64,000 bases of DNA, from positions 45,801 to 109,800 of the forward strand of contig PQAO01000008.1 in assembly GCA_003104995.1 (NCBI GenBank), written 5' to 3'. The translations under genes were made by a program, and so were the position numbers. This DNA is from Dehalococcoidia bacterium. GTDB lineage: Bacteria; Chloroflexota; Dehalococcoidia; Tepidiformales; Tepidiformaceae. The notes beneath the pieces were generated by a model. That model was given only the letters and a program-made list of their open reading frames with translations, did not search any database and had not been told where the DNA came from. Below, piece by piece: positions 10,031 to 20,194 of this stretch (position 1 is its first letter; the number at the start of each line of letters is the position of its first letter).

Positions 10031-10840
10031 GTGACTGGCGAACCAATGTTTCCTGAGCGCGGCCCGTGGAGCGACGGCGCGAGCTATGAGCGGTACATGG
10101 GGCGCTGGAGCCGCCGGGTGGCGCGCGAGTTCATCGCGTGGCTCGGCCAGCCGGCGGGCCTTAGCTGGCTGGACGTGGGCTGTGGGACGGGTGCGCTCAC
10201 GGCCACGATCTGTGCGGAGTGCGCACCCGGGGCGATCGTGGCGGTCGACCCATCCGGGCCGTTCATCGACTACGCACGGGGTACCTTGCGCGACAACAGG
10301 GTCCGGTTCGAGGTGGCGAGCGCCAGCGCGCTCCCGGTTGGCGACCGTTCCATCGACGTCGTCGCTTCTGGCCTTGCGCTGAACTTCTTCGCCGACCGGC
10401 CGGCAGCGTTTGCAGAAATGCAGCGTGTCGCGAAGCCGAATGCAACGATTGCGTTCTACGTCTGGGATTACCCCGGAGGAGGCATGGGCTTCATGGATGC
10501 CTTCTGGGAAGCCGCGATGGCAGTGGCGCCAGGCGCGGCATCCGCCGGGGAACGGTCACGATTTCCGTTCTGCACGCCGGGCGGGCTGCTCGATGAGCTG
10601 CGGGCCGCCGGTTTCGCCCAGGCAGAAGCTCGCCCTATCGAGGTAACGGCCGAGTTTGCGGACTTCGATGACCTCTGGGCGCCATTCACGCAGGGGACGG
10701 GGCCCGCCCCGGCGTACTACCAACGTCTCGACGGGGAGACCCGGCTGGCTCTGAAGCGGACACTCGAATCGAGAGTCGCTGGCCGCCGGCCGATCCAGTT
10801 CCCGGCCCGGGCCTGGGCCCTGCGCGGCCGGCCCGGCTGA
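10031..10840 (+). CDS. Class I SAM-dependent methyltransferase
   Basis: LDVGCGTGALT motif. Confidence 0.88.
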   Translation: MTGEPMFPERGPWSDGASYERYMGRWSRRVAREFIAWLGQPAGLSWLDVGCGTGALTATICAECAPGAIVAVDPSGPFIDYARGTLRDNRVRFEVASASALPVGDRSIDVVASGLALNFFADRPAAFAEMQRVAKPNATIAFYVWDYPGGGMGFMDAFWEAAMAVAPGAASAGERSRFPFCTPGGLLDELRAAGFAQAEARPIEVTAEFADFDDLWAPFTQGTGPAPAYYQRLDGETRLALKRTLESRVAGRRPIQFPARAWALRGRPG

Positions 10841-10869
10841 GTGATACGCGGCGGTGTTGGCCCGGATTA

Positions 10870-10898
10870 TTGACAAGCCCCGTCCCCACCCATACCTT
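10870..10898 (+). promoter_or_regulatory. Candidate sigma-70 promoter for the T-box transcript
   Basis: TTGACA at 10870-10875, 17-nt spacer, TACCTT at 10893-10898. Confidence 0.5.
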
Positions 10899-10899
10899 G

Positions 10900-11187
10900 A
10901 TGGCGCAAATCGAAGATGTAGCGTCGATCGGGAAGAGTAGCCGTCAGGCGAGCCTCCAGAGAGCCGGGGACAGGTGCGAGCCCGGTGGCAGCGCGGCAGG
11001 TGAATGGACCCGGGAGCTCCGCAGCCGAACCCGACGGAAGTAGGTTGCGGCGGAGTGGCACCGTTATCACAGCCAGGGCCCTCGCGGCGAATGCCGCGGC
11101 GGCTGACAAGTGCCCGGGCGGCGTGATCCGCGCGGGAACAAAGGTGGCACCGCGAGAACCCCTCGTCCTTTGACGGCGAGGGGTTTT
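10900..11187 (+). ncRNA. T-box leader, tryptophan-specific
   Basis: AGTA-box ggaagagtag (10931-10940); Stem I apical agagagccgggg..ggtgcgagcccgg; specifier context gtgaaTGGacccgggagc with TGG at 11005-11007; Stem III with CGTTA; T-box aaaggtggcaccgcg (11140-11154); terminator stem cccctcg/cgagggg plus tttt (11159-11187). Confidence 0.92.
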
Positions 11188-11310
11188 GTGTTCTCTGTGC
11201 CGCAAGGCGAATCCACCGCGGAGACACGACGGCTCGAAGGCGCATGGGGGTGGCTTCGAGACCGGCCCGGCAACTGGTGGAAACAACCTAGTTAGAGGGA
11301 CAGCACAACA

Positions 11311-12666
11311 ATGGCAACGCGGAAATTCAACCTGGAAGAGTCGGAGCTCCCGACGCACTGGTACAACATCGCGGCGGACCTGAAGAACCCGCCCGCACCC
11401 CCACTGCACCCGGCGACGCATGAGCCGATCGGTCCGGAGGCGCTGGCGCCGCTCTTCCCGATGGAGCTGATCAAGCAGGAAGTCAGCACCGAACGGTACA
11501 TCGCGATCCCGGACGAGGTGCGGGAGATCCTGAAGATCTGGCGGCCGGCGCCGCTCATCAGGGCGACGTTCCTGGAGAAGGCGCTCGATACGCCGGCACA
11601 TATCTATTACAAGTACGAGGGCGGCTCGCCAAGCGGCTCGCACAAGCCAAACACGGCGGTCGCGCAGGCGTACTACAACAAGCAGGAAGGCGTGAAGCGG
11701 ATTGCGACCGAGACTGGCGCCGGGCAGTGGGGCTCATCGCTGGCATTCGCCTGCCAGATGTTCGGCATCGAGAGCAAGGTGTACATGGTGAAGGTCTCCT
11801 ACGACCAGAAGCCATACCGGCGTTCGATGATGCGAGTGTGGGGCGGCTCGGTGGTCGCCAGCCCGAGCGACGAGACGAATGCGGGCCGGGGCATCCTGGC
11901 AGAGGACCCGGAGAGCCAGGGTTCGCTTGGCATCGCCATCAGCGAGGCTGTTGAAGACGCGGCGATGCGCGAAGACACGCGCTATTCGCTTGGGAGCGTG
12001 CTGAACCACGTGCTCCTGCACCAGACCGTCATCGGCCAGGAGGCGATGAAGCAGATGGAGATGGCCGGGGAGTACCCGGATGTCGTCATCGGCTGTGCGG
12101 GCGGTGGTTCGAATGCGGCCGGTCTGCTGTTCCCGTTCATGAAGGACCGGATAGAGGGCAAGACGAAGACGCGTTTCATGGCCGTCGAGCCGGCGTCGTG
12201 CCCGAGCCTGACCAAGGGTGAGTACCGCTACGACTTCGGCGATGTGGCGGGGCTCACGCCGCTGATGAAGATGTACACGCTCGGCCACACGTTTATGCCG
12301 CCCGGGATCCACGCGGGCGGGCTGCGGTACCACGCGATGGCGCCGCTGCTGTGCCACGTCTACGACGAAGGCTACATCGAGGCCAGGGCCTACCCGCAGA
12401 ACCCGTGCTTCGAGGCGGCAACGCTGTTCGCGCAGACGGAGGGCATCATCCCGGCGCCGGAAAGCTCCCACGCGATCCGGGGGGCGATAGACGAGGCACT
12501 GGCAGCGAAGGAAGAGGGCAAGTCGCGCGTCATCCTCTTCAATCTCAGCGGCCATGGGCTGCTGGACCTCCAGGCTTACGATGACTACATGGCCGGCAAG
12601 CTCGTCGACGACCACTATCCGGCGGAGAAGGTGCGCGAAGCAATGACGCACCTGCCGGTCATCTAG
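11311..12666 (+). CDS. trpB2: TrpB-like PLP enzyme (TrpB2-type tryptophan synthase beta)
   Basis: [39 protein letters not shown]; long N-terminus with LIRATFLEK; directly downstream of Trp T-box. Confidence 0.9.
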   Translation: MATRKFNLEESELPTHWYNIAADLKNPPAPPLHPATHEPIGPEALAPLFPMELIKQEVSTERYIAIPDEVREILKIWRPAPLIRATFLEKALDTPAHIYYKYEGGSPSGSHKPNTAVAQAYYNKQEGVKRIATETGAGQWGSSLAFACQMFGIESKVYMVKVSYDQKPYRRSMMRVWGGSVVASPSDETNAGRGILAEDPESQGSLGIAISEAVEDAAMREDTRYSLGSVLNHVLLHQTVIGQEAMKQMEMAGEYPDVVIGCAGGGSNAAGLLFPFMKDRIEGKTKTRFMAVEPASCPSLTKGEYRYDFGDVAGLTPLMKMYTLGHTFMPPGIHAGGLRYHAMAPLLCHVYDEGYIEARAYPQNPCFEAATLFAQTEGIIPAPESSHAIRGAIDEALAAKEEGKSRVILFNLSGHGLLDLQAYDDYMAGKLVDDHYPAEKVREAMTHLPVI

Positions 12667-12717
12667 TTCCACTGTCACGGAGGGGGATGAGCGGTCCCCC
12701 GACAAGGAGAAACGACC

Positions 12718-13389
12718 ATGACCACGCTCAGCGCCAGCACTGACCTCGAGCGGCGCATCAAGGCAATCCTGGAAGAGAAGCCGATGCTGAAGCATCCGTT
12801 CTACGTGGAGTGGGCCCAGGGAACGCTACCACTGGCGAAACTGCGGCAGTTCGCACGCCAGTTCTACCCGTTCGAGCAGGCGTTCCCGCGTTACCTGAGC
12901 GCGATTCACACCCGGACGGAATCGCCGGCCATCCGCCAGCTGTTGCTCGACAACCTCTGGGACGAAGAGCACGGGGAGCGGAACCACCCGGTGCTCTGGC
13001 TTGAGTTTGCGGCCGCCCTGGGGCTGCGGGCCGACGACGTCCGGATGGCCGAGCTTCGGCCGGAGACGAAGTCGCTGGTGGAGCACTTCCGGAAGACGGC
13101 CCGCGAGGCGCCCCTGGCAGATGCGCTGGGGACGTTATTCGCGTTCGAGGGGCAGGTACCGGCGATGTCGTGGCAGGTCATCAAAGGCCTGACCGAACAC
13201 TATGGGTTCGAGCCCCGGCAATTCGAGTTCTTTTCGGTGCACCTGGTGGCCGACATCGCCCACGCGGGCGCTGAAATGCAGGCGATCGCCGAAGCTTGTT
13301 CAGACGAGGATTCGCTGGTCGAGGCAGTCGAAGTGGCGTGCGATCTGCTGCTGTCGTTCCTCGACGGATGTTACGCGGAGGCGGCCTGA
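12718..13389 (+). CDS. CADD-like / heme-oxygenase-like diiron oxidase family protein
   Basis: KHPFYVEW (Tyr29), LWDEEHGERNH (E83, H90), FEGQVP (E144), HLVADIAH (H175, D179, H182) ligand pattern. Confidence 0.8.
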   Translation: MTTLSASTDLERRIKAILEEKPMLKHPFYVEWAQGTLPLAKLRQFARQFYPFEQAFPRYLSAIHTRTESPAIRQLLLDNLWDEEHGERNHPVLWLEFAAALGLRADDVRMAELRPETKSLVEHFRKTAREAPLADALGTLFAFEGQVPAMSWQVIKGLTEHYGFEPRQFEFFSVHLVADIAHAGAEMQAIAEACSDEDSLVEAVEVACDLLLSFLDGCYAEAA

Positions 13390-13835
13390 TGGCAGTCGGG
13401 GAACAGACGATTGAAGCGTGGAACACAGCAATCCGGCTGGCGGCGGCCATCGGGCGGCTGAAAATTGGGTCGAACCTGCGCGCGGCAGCCGACGCACAGG
13501 CGAAGGCGTTCGAACTGGCGGGCATCGCCGGCGGCCTGATCGCCGAGGCCGGGACGCGTGAAGGACCCGCACAGATCGGCCTGTTGAGGGACGCCCGGGG
13601 CGCGCTGGCGCAGTGCCGGTCGTGGATCAGCGTCCTTGCAGCGGTGACGAACGAGCAGGAGTCGGTGTTCGGGAACGAGCTCGACCTGGTGGAGCAGGCC
13701 TCGCGCCAGGTGAACGCCTACGCGCGTTCGCTCGATCGCGGAGGTCCTCCGGCGGGCGGGCCGCGGCCACCAATGCGCCCGGGCGGCGGTCCACGGCCGG
13801 GCGGTCCGCCGCGCTCCGGGGGCGGGCCTCGATGA
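13389..13835 (+). CDS. Four-helix-bundle-like hypothetical with Gly/Pro/Arg-rich tail
   Basis: Helical N-terminal ~115 aa then RGGPPAGGPRPPMRPGGGPRPGGPPRSGGGPR; start and stop overlap neighbours. Confidence 0.65.
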   Translation: MAVGEQTIEAWNTAIRLAAAIGRLKIGSNLRAAADAQAKAFELAGIAGGLIAEAGTREGPAQIGLLRDARGALAQCRSWISVLAAVTNEQESVFGNELDLVEQASRQVNAYARSLDRGGPPAGGPRPPMRPGGGPRPGGPPRSGGGPR

Positions 13836-14857
13836 GCGAACGCAAGCGCATCCTGACCGGCATTCGGCCAACCGGGGCACTGCACCTGGGCCACTATGCG
13901 GGCGCGCTTGAGAACTGGGTGCGGCTTCAGCACGAGTACGAGGCGTACTTCCTCATCGCGGACTACCAGGTGTCGGACTATGCGGACGACATCCAGCGGG
14001 TGCGCGACGCGGTCTGGGAGGTGGCGCTCGACTGGCTGGCGGTCGGGCTGGATCCGGAGACCAGCTCATACGTAATCGAGAGCCTGGTACCGGAGCATGC
14101 GGAACTATCGACGTTGCTGGGGTGGTTCCTGCCGGTCTCGATGCTGGAGCGCAACCCGACGCTCAAGGCAGAGATGGCCGCGATGGAGGAGCCCGAGGAT
14201 GGCTCGCAGGAGCGGAAATCGGTGCCGGTAGCTTTCTACACCTACCCGGTGATGCAGGTGGCGAACATCCTGATGCCGCGGGCGCACCTGGTGCCGGTGG
14301 GCGAAGACCAGCTGCCCCACATCGAGCTTACGCGCGAAACTGCCCGCCGCTTCAACCGGCGGTTCAAGGACGTGTTCCCCGAGCCTGAGGCACTGGTCGG
14401 CAGGGTGCCGCGGCTGGTCGGCACCGATGGCAACGCGAAGATGAGCAAGTCGCGGGGGAACACAATCGACCTGAAGGACTCGGCCGAGACGGTGACGAAG
14501 AAGGTGAAGGCGATGTATGCCGGGCCTCCCCGCGGCGCGACCGAACCCGGCAAGGCCGAGGAGAACCCGGTCTTCCTTTACCTGGACGCGTTCGACCCCG
14601 AGACGGCGCTCGTCGCACAAATGAAGGAGGAGTACGAGACCGCGGGGATCCCGAATAAGGTGTTGAAGGACCGCCTGACGCTCGTACTGAACGAGTTGCT
14701 CGACCCCTTCCGGGAGCGGCGGGCGCACTACGAAGCGAACATGAAGCTGGTGCGCGAGGCACTGGAACACGGGACGAAGCGCGGCCGGGCCATCGCCCGG
14801 GAGACGATGGAGATGGTGCGGGATGCGCTCGACCTGAACTACCTGGAGAAGTACTAG
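13832..14857 (+). CDS. trpS: Tryptophanyl-tRNA synthetase
   Basis: GIRPTGALHLGHYAGAL; KMSKSRGN signature. Confidence 0.95.
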   Translation: MSERKRILTGIRPTGALHLGHYAGALENWVRLQHEYEAYFLIADYQVSDYADDIQRVRDAVWEVALDWLAVGLDPETSSYVIESLVPEHAELSTLLGWFLPVSMLERNPTLKAEMAAMEEPEDGSQERKSVPVAFYTYPVMQVANILMPRAHLVPVGEDQLPHIELTRETARRFNRRFKDVFPEPEALVGRVPRLVGTDGNAKMSKSRGNTIDLKDSAETVTKKVKAMYAGPPRGATEPGKAEENPVFLYLDAFDPETALVAQMKEEYETAGIPNKVLKDRLTLVLNELLDPFRERRAHYEANMKLVREALEHGTKRGRAIARETMEMVRDALDLNYLEKY

Positions 14858-16344
14858 TGCTCCACCCGACGCTCGACGAGGTGAAGGAACTCGCCCGGCG
14901 GGGTGCGGGGAACCTGGTGCCAGTCTACCGGGAGGTGACGGCCGACCTGGAGACCCCGGTCTCGGCGTTCCTGAAGGTACAGACCGGCAGGTATTCGTTC
15001 CTGCTGGAGTCGGTCGAAGGCGGCGAGCGGATGGCGCGCTACTCGTTCATTGGGACGCAGCCATACCGGGTGCTGCGGACGGGCCCGGGGGAGGAGTGGC
15101 AAGGCGACCCGCTGGTGCCGCTGGAACAGGAGATCTCACGCTTCAAGGAGATCGCGGTCGCGGGCGTGCCGGCGTTCACGGGCGGGGCGATCGGCTACGT
15201 GGCGTATGACGCGGTGCGCCACTTCGAGCCCCGCGTGGTGCCGCCCGAGAAGGACGACCTCGGCATCCCGGAGGCCATCTTCCTCTTCTGTGACTCGATG
15301 GTGGTGTTCGACCACATCCGCCACACGATCAAGGTTGTGGCGCATTGCCGGCTGGATGGGGACATCGACTCCTCGTACCGCCAGGCGGCGTTCCGGATCG
15401 ACGAGATCGTGGAGAAACTGAACAACCCGACGATCCATCTCCCCCCTGAAGAAGTCGGGGCGGTGTTGCGGACGAACGGCCAGGCGGAGTCGAACGTGGG
15501 CCGCGAGGGCTATGAACTCATGGTCGAGCGGATCAAGGAGTACGTGGTTGCCGGGGACGTAATCCAGACGGTGCCGTCGCAGCGGCTGGCGCGGAAAATT
15601 GCGGTCCACCCGTTCAACATCTACCGGCAGCTGCGGATCGTGAACCCCTCGCCGTACATGTTCTATCTGGACATGGGCGACTTCCAGATTGTTGGGGCTT
15701 CGCCGGAGCTGCTCGTTCGGGTGGAGGACGGCGTGGTCATCAACCATCCCATCGCAGGGACTCGGCCACGCGGTGCGACGCCGGAGGAAGACGAGCGCCT
15801 GGCGGCGGACCTCCTCTCCGACGAGAAGGAGTTGGCCGAACACATCATGCTGGTCGACCTCGGCCGGAACGACGTCGGGCGGGTCTCGACGCCGGGGACG
15901 GTCCACGTCGACAAGCTGATGGAGATCGAGAAGTACTCCCACGTGATGCACATCGTCTCCAACGTTTCGGGGAGGCTGGCCGAGGGGAAGACGCAGTTCG
16001 ACGCGTTCCGCGCCGTGTTCCCGGCGGGGACGGTGAGCGGGGCGCCGAAGGTGCGGGCGATGGAGATCATCGCGGAACTCGAGCCTTCGAAGCGGGGGAT
16101 CTACGCGGGAGCCGTGGGCTATGCGAGCTTCTCGGGCAGCCTGGATACCTGCATCGCGATCCGGACGATGCTGGTGAAAGACGGCGTGGCGTTTCTGCAG
16201 GCAGGCGGGGGGATCGTGTACGACTCGGTGCCGGAGACGGAGTACATCGAGACGGTGAACAAGATGCGGGCGCTGATGCGCGCCATCGACCAGGCGGAAA
16301 TCGCCTCCGCCGAGATGAAGACTGGCAGCCTGGGCTATGGGTAA
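14857..16344 (+). CDS. trpE: Anthranilate synthase component I
   Basis: IAGTRPRGATPEED, LVDLGRNDVGRV, FPAGTVSGAPKVRAMEII. Confidence 0.95.
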   Translation: MLHPTLDEVKELARRGAGNLVPVYREVTADLETPVSAFLKVQTGRYSFLLESVEGGERMARYSFIGTQPYRVLRTGPGEEWQGDPLVPLEQEISRFKEIAVAGVPAFTGGAIGYVAYDAVRHFEPRVVPPEKDDLGIPEAIFLFCDSMVVFDHIRHTIKVVAHCRLDGDIDSSYRQAAFRIDEIVEKLNNPTIHLPPEEVGAVLRTNGQAESNVGREGYELMVERIKEYVVAGDVIQTVPSQRLARKIAVHPFNIYRQLRIVNPSPYMFYLDMGDFQIVGASPELLVRVEDGVVINHPIAGTRPRGATPEEDERLAADLLSDEKELAEHIMLVDLGRNDVGRVSTPGTVHVDKLMEIEKYSHVMHIVSNVSGRLAEGKTQFDAFRAVFPAGTVSGAPKVRAMEIIAELEPSKRGIYAGAVGYASFSGSLDTCIAIRTMLVKDGVAFLQAGGGIVYDSVPETEYIETVNKMRALMRAIDQAEIASAEMKTGSLGYG

Positions 16345-16365
16345 GGGCTGCGACCGGGGTGCGCG

Positions 16366-16758
16366 ATGAGCGACCGGCGGCCGGACTGCGTGTACGGCAT
16401 CCTGGTGAAGGACGATAGGGTGTTCGTGCGTTCGTTCGGTGACGAAGCCGGGCTGCCGGGCGGCGTGTTTCGCCCGCTGGCCGAGGACCGCAAAGTGGAG
16501 CTCCGCGCGCACCTGTGGGATCAGCTCGGGATCGAGACCCGGGCGATCTGGGCGCAAGGCGCGTTCGCCTACCGCAATCCGGACGAGAGGGCCGAGCGGT
16601 TCAGCGGGTTCTACTCGGTGTGGGAGTGGGAGCCGGACGTCCCGGGTGGGGCAGGCCGCTGGCTTACAAGCGACGAAGTCGGGGCGAGCACACTGCCGGC
16701 TCCAGTGCGCATACTCTTACTGAGCGTGCTGGCCACGCTGGCGATGAAGACAACATGA
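16366..16758 (+). CDS. NUDIX-fold protein with degenerate Nudix box
   Basis: LPGG...LWDQLGI resembles a Nudix box but lacks REUxEE. Confidence 0.6.
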   Translation: MSDRRPDCVYGILVKDDRVFVRSFGDEAGLPGGVFRPLAEDRKVELRAHLWDQLGIETRAIWAQGAFAYRNPDERAERFSGFYSVWEWEPDVPGGAGRWLTSDEVGASTLPAPVRILLLSVLATLAMKTT

Positions 16759-17630
16759 AACAGCACATACGTATGGCGGCGATCCTGGAGCGCGAGGGGC
16801 GGCTCTTCCTGGTGCGGCCGCGGCCTGACGCGCCGTGGGAGCTGCCCGGCGGGCCGCTCCCCGAGCACGCGGACGACGTGGACCGCGAGATGGATGACAT
16901 CCTCGGCCAGCTGGGCGTGTGTGCGCCGGCAATCGAAGAGGACTTCCTCCAGACGCACTTCTTCCCGGCGGATGAGGGACAGGTGGTGTTCAACCTGTAC
17001 GCCGCAACCGAGTGGACCGGCGACCCGGTGGTTCCCGCCGGGCATGGTGCAGGCTGGTTCGCTTTCGACGAGATCGAAGCGATCGAGATGGATGAACTGA
17101 CCCGGAATGCCCTGCTGGAGGCGCTGGGCATCCGGACACCCGTGGACCGGACGGCCGACATCCTGTCGGCGCTCGGAGGCGAGCTTGGCGCGCCGGAGCG
17201 GCCCGTGGCGGCGGCTCCCGTGGGAGAACGGCATCACCCTCCTGGCCGGGAGGCAGGACTGGACGTGCTCCGCACGCTCACCGGGGCCGACCCGGAACGG
17301 GTGGCGGAGATGATCGCCCGCCAACAACCCGAACTGGCGAACGACCAGATTGACTTCGTCCTGGGGCAGGTGTGGGCCAACGCCGCCCTGGACCGGCGCA
17401 CGCGAAGCCTGCTGGTGGTGGCGATGCTCGCTACGACCGGACGGACCGGCTCGTCGCTGCGGTCACACATCAACGGAGCCCTGAACCACGGGGCCACACC
17501 GGCTCAAGTGGTCGAGACATTGCGCATGGTGGCAGCCTACGCCGGCTTCCCGGCGGCGATCGAGGCGTGGCCGGCGATGGAGGACGTGTTCGAGCAGCGC
17601 GGAGTTCCGCGGCCGGGGAGGGCTGAGTGA
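16755..17630 (+). CDS. NUDIX-like plus carboxymuconolactone decarboxylase-like fusion
   Basis: MAAILEREGRLFLVRPRPDAPWELPGGPLP N-domain; LDRRTRSLLVVAMLATTG...HINGALNHGATPAQVVETLRMVAAYAGFPAAIEA C-domain; ATGA overlap with upstream gene. Confidence 0.78.
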   Translation: MKQHIRMAAILEREGRLFLVRPRPDAPWELPGGPLPEHADDVDREMDDILGQLGVCAPAIEEDFLQTHFFPADEGQVVFNLYAATEWTGDPVVPAGHGAGWFAFDEIEAIEMDELTRNALLEALGIRTPVDRTADILSALGGELGAPERPVAAAPVGERHHPPGREAGLDVLRTLTGADPERVAEMIARQQPELANDQIDFVLGQVWANAALDRRTRSLLVVAMLATTGRTGSSLRSHINGALNHGATPAQVVETLRMVAAYAGFPAAIEAWPAMEDVFEQRGVPRPGRAE

Positions 17631-18277
17631 GCGTCATCCTCTGGGACCTTGACGACACGCTGCTGGATACCCTCAGCGGCCGCATGCACGCACTCTCGCA
17701 TGCGCACGAAACGCTGCTGGGGAAGAAGGTGGACCCGGAGGCGCTCTGGCGTTCGCACCGGGGCGGCACGCTGGAGGACCTGGGCCGGCGGCTGCTCGGC
17801 GACGACTACCTGAAGTTCGCGACGGTGTACCGGGAACGGTATTACAGCCTGGTGCGCGAGGTCCGGCCGTACCCGGGCATCGAACCGGTGCTACGGTCGT
17901 TCCACGAGGCCGGGTTTGAGATGGGCGTTGTGACCTCGAAGCTGTCCTGGGGCGCGACTGAGGAGCTGACCATGGCTGGCATCCTGCACTACTTCCACAC
18001 GATCGTCGGGTCGGACGACACAGACGCGCATAAGCCGGATCCGGAGCCGATCCATGCGGCCCTCGACCGGATGCTGGCGGACGAACCGTCAGCGGCTGTG
18101 TTCATCGGGGATAGCCCCGCGGACGTGTGGGCGGCGCGAAACGCGGGGATCCGTTCGATCGCGGCGCTCTGGGGGACGCTGGACTCGGAGCTGCTTCTCG
18201 ATGCGACGCCCGACTTTACGGCCAGGACCCCGGGCGAGGTACTGGCGGTCCTTGGCGAGATGGGGTTCGGCCAGTGA
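17627..18277 (+). CDS. HAD family hydrolase (phosphoglycolate phosphatase-like)
   Basis: [40 protein letters not shown]. Confidence 0.88.
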   Translation: MSVILWDLDDTLLDTLSGRMHALSHAHETLLGKKVDPEALWRSHRGGTLEDLGRRLLGDDYLKFATVYRERYYSLVREVRPYPGIEPVLRSFHEAGFEMGVVTSKLSWGATEELTMAGILHYFHTIVGSDDTDAHKPDPEPIHAALDRMLADEPSAAVFIGDSPADVWAARNAGIRSIAALWGTLDSELLLDATPDFTARTPGEVLAVLGEMGFGQ

Positions 18278-18603
18278 CGGCGGCGCTGGAGAAGCATGTC
18301 GCCCATGTGGGTGTGCGGTTTTACCGGACGGAGGGCGTGGAGCTGGTGCTGGTGCCGCTCCTCAAGGAATCGGCGAGCTTTACGCGGTCGGCCGGAGATG
18401 GCTACTTCCTGGTGATGCTGATGGGGGAACCGGGGACGGCGTATCCGCTGAACCTGCGGACGCCGGGGGCGTACGACCCGGACTACCTGGGGAAGAAGTT
18501 CCGGCTGGACCGCCGGGGCTATGGGTACACGCCGGACGAACTGGCCGCGGCACTGCGGCAGATCCGCGAAGACCTCCAGAAGGAAGAGGGGATGGACCGA
18601 TGA
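18274..18603 (+). CDS. Hypothetical protein in trp operon
   Basis: Coupled by overlaps to HAD gene and trpG; GTG start. Confidence 0.65.
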   Translation: MTAALEKHVAHVGVRFYRTEGVELVLVPLLKESASFTRSAGDGYFLVMLMGEPGTAYPLNLRTPGAYDPDYLGKKFRLDRRGYGYTPDELAAALRQIREDLQKEEGMDR

Positions 18604-19181
18604 CCACGTTGCTGATCGACAACTACGACAGCTTCACCTACAACCTCTACCAATACCTGGCGGAACTTGGCGCGGACGTGAAGGTGTTCCGTAACGACCA
18701 GGTGACGCTCGCCGAGTGCAAGGCGCTCAACCCGGACCACGTGGTCATCTCACCGGGGCCCGGTGACCCGGACGACGCGGGCATTTCGCGCGATGTGATC
18801 CGGGAGTTTGCGGGGAAGGTGCCGGTGCTGGGGGTCTGCCTGGGACACCAGTGCATCTACGACGTGTACGGGGGCACGGTCGCGGGGGCGGGTGAGATCA
18901 AGCACGGGAAGACCTCGACCATCAGCCATGACGGCAAAGGCGTGTTCGCGCGCCTCCCGGACAAGTTCAAGGCTGTCCGATACCACTCGCTCGCGGGCAC
19001 GCCGGAGACCGCGCCGGCCGAACTCGAGGTCACGGCCCACTCGGAAAGCGGCGTCATCATGGGTGTCCGCCACAAGGAGCTGACTGTGGAAGGTGTGCAG
19101 TTCCACCCGGAGTCGATCGCAACCGAACACGGGAAAGAGCTGCTGAGGAACTTCCTCGAACTGGAGGGCGGACGATGGTGA
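18600..19181 (+). CDS. trpG: Anthranilate synthase component II (glutamine amidotransferase)
   Basis: [37 protein letters not shown]. Confidence 0.95.
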   Translation: MTTLLIDNYDSFTYNLYQYLAELGADVKVFRNDQVTLAECKALNPDHVVISPGPGDPDDAGISRDVIREFAGKVPVLGVCLGHQCIYDVYGGTVAGAGEIKHGKTSTISHDGKGVFARLPDKFKAVRYHSLAGTPETAPAELEVTAHSESGVIMGVRHKELTVEGVQFHPESIATEHGKELLRNFLELEGGRW

Positions 19182-20194
19182 TACAGGAGGCCATCCGGGT
19201 GCTGGTCGATGGGGACGGCATCGAAGGCTCGCTCGCGGCCGGCGCCCTGGAGGAGATCATGACGGGCACGGCGACCCCGGCCCAGATCGGCGCGTTCCTC
19301 GCGGCGTTGCGCGTGCGGGGAGAAACGCCGGAGACCATCGCGGCGTGCCTTGGCGTGATGCAGGCGCACGCCGAACCGGTGAAGGCGCCGAACGTCATCG
19401 ACATCTGTGGTACCGGGGGAGACGGAGCGGACACGATCAACGTCTCGACCGCCGCCGGGTTCGTGGTTGCGGCAGCCGGCGTCCGCGTGGCCAAGCATGG
19501 CAACAGGGCGGCTTCATCGAAGTGCGGGAGCGCTGACGTGCTGGAGGCACTGGGCGCGCGGATCGACCTCGGGGGCGAACAGATAGCCCGGGTGATCGAC
19601 GGTTGTGGATTCTGTTTCCTCTTCGCGCAGCGGGTCCACCCCGCGATGCGGCATGTGGGAGGGCCTCGGCGCGAAATGGGCGTGCGGACCGTGTTCAACA
19701 TCCTCGGTCCGCTTTCGAACCCGGCCGAACCGAAGCGGCAGCTCGTGGGCGTGGGCAACCGGGCCCTTGGGCCGCTCGTGGCAGAGGCGCTCGCGCTACG
19801 CGGGGTCGAACGGGCGATGATCGTCCACTCCGAGGATGGGCTCGACGAGATCAGTCCCGAGGTACCAACCCATGCGTGGATCGTTGGCGACGGCGCCGTC
19901 GCCGAACGCGACCTCAGCCCGGAGGACTTCGGACTGCCTCGGCATGCGCTGGCGGATGTGGCCGGGGGCGATGCCCACCAAAACGCCGGCGACATCCTGG
20001 CAGTGCTCGATGGCGCGGATGGCGCCAAGACCGACTTCGTCGTGATGAATGCCGCGGCGGCGCTCTGGATCGCGGGCCGGGTCGAGGATTTCGCGGGAGG
20101 CGTGGCCATGGCGCGGGAGGCGATCGCCTCGGGCCGGGCACGCGAAGTGCTCGACCTGTATGTCTCGATGTCCCAAGAGGCCGCGGATGGGTGA
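19175..20194 (+). CDS. trpD: Anthranilate phosphoribosyltransferase
   Basis: [43 protein letters not shown]. Confidence 0.95.
   Translation: MVIQEAIRVLVDGDGIEGSLAAGALEEIMTGTATPAQIGAFLAALRVRGETPETIAACLGVMQAHAEPVKAPNVIDICGTGGDGADTINVSTAAGFVVAAAGVRVAKHGNRAASSKCGSADVLEALGARIDLGGEQIARVIDGCGFCFLFAQRVHPAMRHVGGPRREMGVRTVFNILGPLSNPAEPKRQLVGVGNRALGPLVAEALALRGVERAMIVHSEDGLDEISPEVPTHAWIVGDGAVAERDLSPEDFGLPRHALADVAGGDAHQNAGDILAVLDGADGAKTDFVVMNAAAALWIAGRVEDFAGGVAMAREAIASGRAREVLDLYVSMSQEAADG

Noticed and set aside
11055-11070. Second T-box-like gtggcaccgttatcac (possible tandem T-box)
   Set aside because: Fits the Stem III region with the CGTTA element of a single T-box, not a second antiterminator.
15136-16557. 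473-aa minus-strand ORF
   Set aside because: Antisense shadow of trpE.
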